A stretch of 64,000 nucleotides of DNA, from assembly GCF_000262465.1 (NCBI RefSeq), contig NZ_CM001489.1, positions 6,305,357-6,369,356 on the forward strand, read 5' to 3'. Below are positions 60,477 to 64,000 of the stretch, piece by piece. The notes under the pieces were generated by a model. It searched no databases and was not told the origin of the DNA. It saw only the letters and a list, made by a program, of their open reading frames with translations. The stretch comes from Frankia sp. QA3. GTDB lineage: Bacteria > Actinomycetota > Actinomycetes > Frankiales > Frankiaceae. A program made the position numbers and the translations under genes. Each line of letters opens with the position of its first letter. Position 1 is the first letter of the stretch.

Positions 60477-61454
60477 ATGCACGCCAGCAACGAGGGATAC
60501 CCCAACCGGCCGGACGAGCCGCTGGACGCCTACTCGGCGGTCGTGACCCGGGTCGCCGCCACCCTGACCCCGTCGGTGGCCAGCCTGCGGGTGCGGACCC
60601 GGCGCGGTGCCGGGGCGGGATCGGCGGTGGTGTTCACCGACGACGGTTTCCTGCTGACCTCGGCGCACGTCGTCGAGGGACATCTCGGCGGTGGCGGCTC
60701 CCCGGTCGGGCTCGCCCAGTTCGCCGACGGGACCGAGCGCGAGTTCGACGTCGTCGGCGCCGACCCGCTCTCCGACCTCGCCGTGCTGCGCGCCCGCGGG
60801 GCGACCCCGCGGGCCGCCGTCCTCGGCGACGCCGCCGGGCTGCGGGTCGGTCAGCTCGTCGTCGCCGTCGGCAACCCGCTGGGGCTGACCGGCAGCGTGA
60901 CGGCCGGTGTCGTGAGCGCGCTCGGCCGGTCGCTGCCGACCCGTTCCGGCTCCGCGGTGCGGGTGGTGGACGAGGTCATCCAGACCGACGCGGCGCTGAA
61001 CCCGGGCAACTCGGGCGGCGCGCTCAGTACGGCCGACGCCCGGGTGGTCGGGATCAACACCGCCGTCGCCGGGGTGGGGCTGGGGCTCGCCGTCCCCGTC
61101 AACGAGACGACCCGGAAGATCCTCGCCGCGCTCATGCGCGACGGCCGGGTGCGTCGGGCCTACCTCGGCGTGGCCGGGGTGCGTGCCCCGCTGCCGCCCG
61201 CCGTCGCGGAACGCACCGGCCAGAGCCACGGCGTCCGCCTGGCCGAGGTGGTGGTCGACAGCCCCGCCGGTGGCGCGGGCCTGTTCACCGGGGACCTCGT
61301 GCTGTCGGTGGGCGGGGTGCCCATCGTCACACCCGGCGATCTCCAGCGGCTGCTGACGGAGTCCACGATCGGCCGGCCGGTGGAGCTGACGGTCTGGCGG
61401 CGCGGCGCCCTGGTGGACGTCATCGTCGTCCCCCGGGAGCTCGTCACCACCTGA
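60477..61454 (+). CDS. HtrA/DegP-like trypsin-fold protease with PDZ domain, no export signal
   Basis: A 325-residue protease. The trypsin domain carries the full triad: His in LLTSAHVVEG, Asp in DPLSDLAVLRA and Ser in ALNPGNSGGAL. The PDZ domain spans about 235-325 (VRLAEVVVDSPAGGAGLFTG, then DLVLSVGGVPIV). Unlike most HtrA proteins, it starts directly with MHASNEGYPNRPDEPLDAYS and has no signal peptide or membrane helix, so it appears cytoplasmic. ATG 60477 follows GGGAGG, making a missing upstream signal unlikely. It lies between mshB and DUF6113. It may be a quality-control protease; the substrate is unknown. Confidence 0.92.
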   Translation: MHASNEGYPNRPDEPLDAYSAVVTRVAATLTPSVASLRVRTRRGAGAGSAVVFTDDGFLLTSAHVVEGHLGGGGSPVGLAQFADGTEREFDVVGADPLSDLAVLRARGATPRAAVLGDAAGLRVGQLVVAVGNPLGLTGSVTAGVVSALGRSLPTRSGSAVRVVDEVIQTDAALNPGNSGGALSTADARVVGINTAVAGVGLGLAVPVNETTRKILAALMRDGRVRRAYLGVAGVRAPLPPAVAERTGQSHGVRLAEVVVDSPAGGAGLFTGDLVLSVGGVPIVTPGDLQRLLTESTIGRPVELTVWRRGALVDVIVVPRELVTT

Positions 61455-61622
61455 TCCCGGCGACGTCGGGACCGCCTCGTTCGCCCGGCCGGCCCCCCGC
61501 AGGCGCGCAGGCCGCCCGGGCGGGGGCCGGCCCGGTGGGGCGAGGGCGTGGCCGGCGTCGCAATCCGCCGCCCGGCAGGGGAGACGGTCGGACTGCCCGG
61601 GCGGTTCCCGCGCGTCATGTCC

Positions 61623-61628
61623 TACTGT
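61623..61628 (+). promoter_or_regulatory. -10 element of the DUF6113 gene (leaderless)
   Basis: TACTGT ends six bases before ATG 61635. Confidence 0.5.
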
Positions 61629-61634
61629 CGGACC

Positions 61635-62303
61635 ATGCCCCGCCCCGGTACCGGTCCCCGTCGGACGCCGCCTTCGTCCCGGTCGTCCGAGTCGTCCCGG
61701 TCATCCCGACGGCCGGGGACGGGCCCGGTCCGGGGCGCCCTGTCCGGGGGCGGCGCCGCGGCCGGCGGGGCGCCGCAGCCGGCCGCAGGGAAGGGCGCGA
61801 AGGGCGCGAAGGGCTCGGCGGGGGTGAGCGGGGTGACCGGTTCGGTGGGTCCGGGCGGGAAAACGTGGCCGCCGGGCCGGCCCGGCACCGCGGCGCCGAC
61901 GCCCGAACCGGAGCCGAGCCGGATCTTTCTCGGCGTTTCGTACGCGCTGGGTGTCGTCCTCGGCGTCGGACTGGGCCTCTACGGCGTCTTCCTCGTCCCC
62001 GACGGCCCCCGCCCGGGCGGCATGCTGCTGTCCGTCGGACTGCTGCTGGCGTTGGTGGGCAACGGGGCGGCGGCGTTGCTGCTGCGCTGGCTGACCGGCA
62101 CCCGGCTGGGCCCGATGACGGTGCTGATCGGCTGGACCCCGGTGGTGCTGCTGCTCGCCGCCTCCCGCCCCGAGGGGGACCTGCTGCTGCGCTCCAGCGC
62201 CACCGCCTACGCGTTCCTGCTGCTCGGCGGCCTGAGCCCGATCGTCGTCGCCGTCCTCGGCGGAGCGCGCCGCGGGCTCACCGCGATCCCGCCCCCGCGC
62301 TGA
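61635..62303 (+). CDS. DUF6113-type membrane protein
   Basis: A 222-residue protein. Residues 1-95 are disordered, rich in Pro, Ser, Arg and Gly with a Lys-Gly-Ala repeat (GKGAKGAKGSAG). About four hydrophobic helices follow (about 97-118, 126-147, 158-175, 190-212). The position after mshB and the four-helix topology match actinobacterial DUF6113 proteins. ATG 61635 is set by the leaderless -10 TACTGT; the longer frame from 61548 is less likely. The function is unknown. Confidence 0.8.
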   Translation: MPRPGTGPRRTPPSSRSSESSRSSRRPGTGPVRGALSGGGAAAGGAPQPAAGKGAKGAKGSAGVSGVTGSVGPGGKTWPPGRPGTAAPTPEPEPSRIFLGVSYALGVVLGVGLGLYGVFLVPDGPRPGGMLLSVGLLLALVGNGAAALLLRWLTGTRLGPMTVLIGWTPVVLLLAASRPEGDLLLRSSATAYAFLLLGGLSPIVVAVLGGARRGLTAIPPPR

Positions 62304-62355
62304 CCGGCGCCAGCGCGTTCCCGGCCGTACCGGCGTGCGCCCGCATCGACGGAAC

Positions 62356-62384
62356 GTCAGAACACCACGCGAATGTCAGAACAC
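62356..62384. promoter_or_regulatory. Direct repeats upstream of the flavin reductase gene
   Basis: GTCAGAACAC at 62356-62365 and 62375-62384, 19 bp apart (about two helical turns). They lie about 75 bp upstream of the -10 element, a suitable place for an activator site. Confidence 0.45.
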
Positions 62385-62439
62385 TGTGCGAGATGTCACC
62401 GGCTCCGGCGTCCGGGAGCGCAGCAGGGGATCGCGGCGG

Positions 62440-62445
62440 TAGCGT
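62440..62445 (+). promoter_or_regulatory. -10 element of the flavin reductase gene (leaderless)
   Basis: TAGCGT ends seven bases before GTG 62453. Confidence 0.5.
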
Positions 62446-62452
62446 GAGCCGG

Positions 62453-63043
62453 GTGGGCAGCCTGTCGCAGGAGATCCGCAGTGGTCCACCCGCCGCCCGG
62501 GCACCCCTGGATGCGGGTGATTTCCGCCGGGCGGTCGGTAGGTTCGCCACCGGTGTGACAGTTCTCACCACGGTTGCCGAGGGGCGTCATCTCGGCATGA
62601 CGGCGAACTCCTTCGTCTCGGTTTCCCTCGACCCGTTGCTGGTGCTGATCAGCATCCGCCGCGATGCCCGGTTCCACGACCCGCTGCTGGCCGCCGGGGT
62701 CTGGGGCGTCTCGGTGCTCGCCGCCGACATGACCGAGGCCTCGCGGTTCTTCGCCCAGCATGCGTACGACCACCCCGGCGACATGTTCGCCCAGTGGGCG
62801 CACACGATCGGGGCGCAGACCGGCGTCGTCCTGCTCGACGGCGCCCTGTCGGTCTTCGAGTGCCGGACGGTGTCGACCCATCCCGGCGGGGATCACACCC
62901 TGGTGATCGGCGAGGTGGTGTCGCTCGCGCAGCCTCGCAACGACGCCGGACCGCTCGTCTTCTTCGAGGGGAAGTACCTCGACACAGCCTCGTCCCGCGA
63001 CGCGGTTCCCGCTCAGGACGGGGGCACGAAGCGGGTCAGTTGA
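62453..63043 (+). CDS. Flavin reductase-like FMN-binding protein
   Basis: A 196-residue protein of the flavin reductase-like (DIM6/NTAB, HpaC-type) split-barrel family, which supplies reduced FMN to two-component monooxygenases. Key blocks are FRRAVGRFATGVTVLTT, GMTANSFVSVSLDPLLVLIS (the FMN phosphate loop), GVWGVSVLAADMTEASRFF and GDHTLVIGEVVSL, ending PLVFFEGKYLDT. GTG 62453 is favoured by the -10 TAGCGT seven bases upstream; ATG 62393 would add 20 non-conserved residues. No monooxygenase partner is nearby. The stop overlaps the converging SirB1-type gene by 8 bp. Confidence 0.9.
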   Translation: MGSLSQEIRSGPPAARAPLDAGDFRRAVGRFATGVTVLTTVAEGRHLGMTANSFVSVSLDPLLVLISIRRDARFHDPLLAAGVWGVSVLAADMTEASRFFAQHAYDHPGDMFAQWAHTIGAQTGVVLLDGALSVFECRTVSTHPGGDHTLVIGEVVSLAQPRNDAGPLVFFEGKYLDTASSRDAVPAQDGGTKRVS

Positions 63044-64000
63044 GGCGGGCGCGGGCCGCGGCGGCGGCCTGGCGGGCGGCGGCGGCCGCAGCCGGTTCCA
63101 CCGTGTCCACCGTGTCGGCGAAGGTCGTCAGGTCGATCGCGCCGCCGAGAAAGTCGCCCAGCCGCACGCGCAGCTCGCCGCGCTCCCGGCGCAGGCTCGC
63201 CGGGTGGTGGGGGAGCAGCAGCGAAAGCTCGACGGCCCACAGCCGGGTCCGCGGCGTGTCCGAACGGGCGGCGAGGATGCGGATGTTGCCGAGGATGCGG
63301 GTCAGCACGTCCCGGGGACTCATCGGGGCCAGGTGCGCCCGGTTGAACGCGACCCCGGCGGCGCGGACCTTCGCCGCGGCGTCGTGGATCGTCAGCAGCC
63401 GGCCAGCCGCGAACGGGTCGACGAGCACGAAGTCCTCGGGCGAGCCGACGGCGACGACGACATGCCCCGGCAGGCCGACCGGGTAGGCGGCGACCCCGAG
63501 CCGGTGGGCCACCTCCAGCCAGACGACGGAGAGCAGGATCGGCAGCCCCCGGCGGCGGCGCAGCACGTCGGGCAGCAACGAGGAGTGCAGGTCGTCGTAG
63601 TCGTCCTCGGAACCGGCGAAGCCGGCGTCCAGCCCGAGGGCCTCGTGCAGGGCCTCGGCCGCGGTCCGTGGATCAAGGGCGCCGAAGCGGCGCAGCTCGC
63701 CGAGGCGGCCGGCCGGGTCGGCGCCAGCCCCCGGCTGCCCCGCTCCGGCGCCACCGGCCGGCGGCGCCGGCGGCGCCGGCGGTGGCGTGCCGCGCTCCAC
63801 CCTGGGGAACCCCCGGGTGGCGGTGGCCCGGGCGGCGAGCAGCGGGCGGGCGCGCGCGGCCAGCGCGTCCAAGGCCCCGAGGGTGGCCGCGGCGTCGGTG
63901 GCGTCGGCGGTCGCGTCCGCCTCGGCGGCGAGCAGGTGGCAGGCGACGGCCAGGTCGACGGGCTCGCGCCGGACGACCTCGGCGAACCGGCTGCGGCTGC
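63036..64000 (-). CDS. SirB1/transglutaminase-like protein, C-terminal part (cut by window edge)
   Basis: At least 320 residues are visible and the frame is still open at base 64000, so the N-terminus lies to the right. The SirB1-type N-domain shows in ADPAGRLGELRRFGALDPRT and the transglutaminase-like core in SSLLPDVLRRRRGLPILLSVVWLEVAHRLG, then GLPGHVVVAVGSPEDFVLVDPFAAGR, where family members have the GxPGHF and DPF blocks. Cys is replaced, as in most of this family, so it is probably not a peptidase. A Pro/Ala/Gly-rich insert lies near 63715-63785. The C-terminal helical repeat domain (LWAVELSLLLPHHPASLRRE) resembles TPR. The function is unknown. Confidence 0.88.
   Translation of the reverse strand, partial: SRSRFAEVVRREPVDLAVACHLLAAEADATADATDAAATLGALDALAARARPLLAARATATRGFPRVERGTPPPAPPAPPAGGAGAGQPGAGADPAGRLGELRRFGALDPRTAAEALHEALGLDAGFAGSEDDYDDLHSSLLPDVLRRRRGLPILLSVVWLEVAHRLGVAAYPVGLPGHVVVAVGSPEDFVLVDPFAAGRLLTIHDAAAKVRAAGVAFNRAHLAPMSPRDVLTRILGNIRILAARSDTPRTRLWAVELSLLLPHHPASLRRERGELRVRLGDFLGGAIDLTTFADTVDTVEPAAAAAARQAAAAARARLN

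Noticed and set aside
60449..63043. 864-codon plus-strand frame running through the HtrA-like, DUF6113 and flavin reductase genes
   Set aside because: Only its last 196 codons are coding (flavin reductase); the rest is out of frame with two recognisable genes.

Overview
The window is very GC-rich DNA from a free-living actinobacterium, most likely Frankia or a close relative. This rests on the extreme GC bias at third codon positions, which produces long antisense open frames. It also rests on the mycothiol gene mshB, a mycothiol-dependent-isomerase-type protein, GTP-type PEP carboxykinase, a SigE-family ECF sigma factor and frequent GTG starts. Many genes carry a TANNNT hexamer 6-8 nt before the start codon, the hallmark of leaderless actinobacterial transcripts. 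The order fumC, ispH, xseA, xseB, DUF4245, glpX, DUF6542, ychF resembles the mycobacterial chromosome, so much of the window is core backbone. No rRNA, tRNA, insertion sequence or CRISPR array was seen. The genus is inferred, not proven.

Left part (1-8171, mostly minus strand): the 5' two thirds of leuS, then a probable five-gene carbohydrate cluster read from 8171 down to 2120. It holds an atypical ROK protein, a ChbG/YdjC deacetylase, a pentapeptide-repeat membrane protein, a canonical ROK kinase and a sucrose-phosphorylase-like GH13 protein. The presumed GH13 acid/base Glu is Gln and the first ROK protein lacks its phosphate motif, so this is the best candidate for an undescribed pathway.

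Middle (8.7-36 kb): a YyaL/DUF255 protein, a haemolysin III-type membrane protein, pckG, a repeat-rich gene-free 1.8 kb, a PIN-PhoH protein behind a structured leader, msrA, an ECF sigma factor coupled to a membrane partner, a HAD-IIA phosphatase and a mycothiol-type isomerase. These are followed by lipoproteins around a ppk2-adk pair (polyphosphate to nucleotide chemistry), a NUDIX-fold protein with a degenerate catalytic box, a Ser/Thr kinase, a metallo-beta-lactamase-fold protein, a TetR regulator and two small-molecule kinases.

Right part (36-64 kb): a class A beta-lactamase-like serine hydrolase, sthA, fumC, ispH, xseA with xseB on the opposite strand, glpX with DUF4245, a di-iron hydroxylase, a NodB-type protein, a 51-residue Cys/His protein, DUF6542, rmuC, ychF, DUF4240, DUF952, an HhH glycosylase, a pterin dehydratase, mutT, typA, mshB, an HtrA-like protease, DUF6113, a flavin reductase and the 3' part of a SirB1-type gene.

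Intergenic DNA is unusually structured. Short tandem repeats of about 13-24 bp recur, several starting exactly at stop codons. There are long perfect hairpins, three with UUCG loops, and two copies of a 51-bp hairpin element whose base changes preserve pairing.
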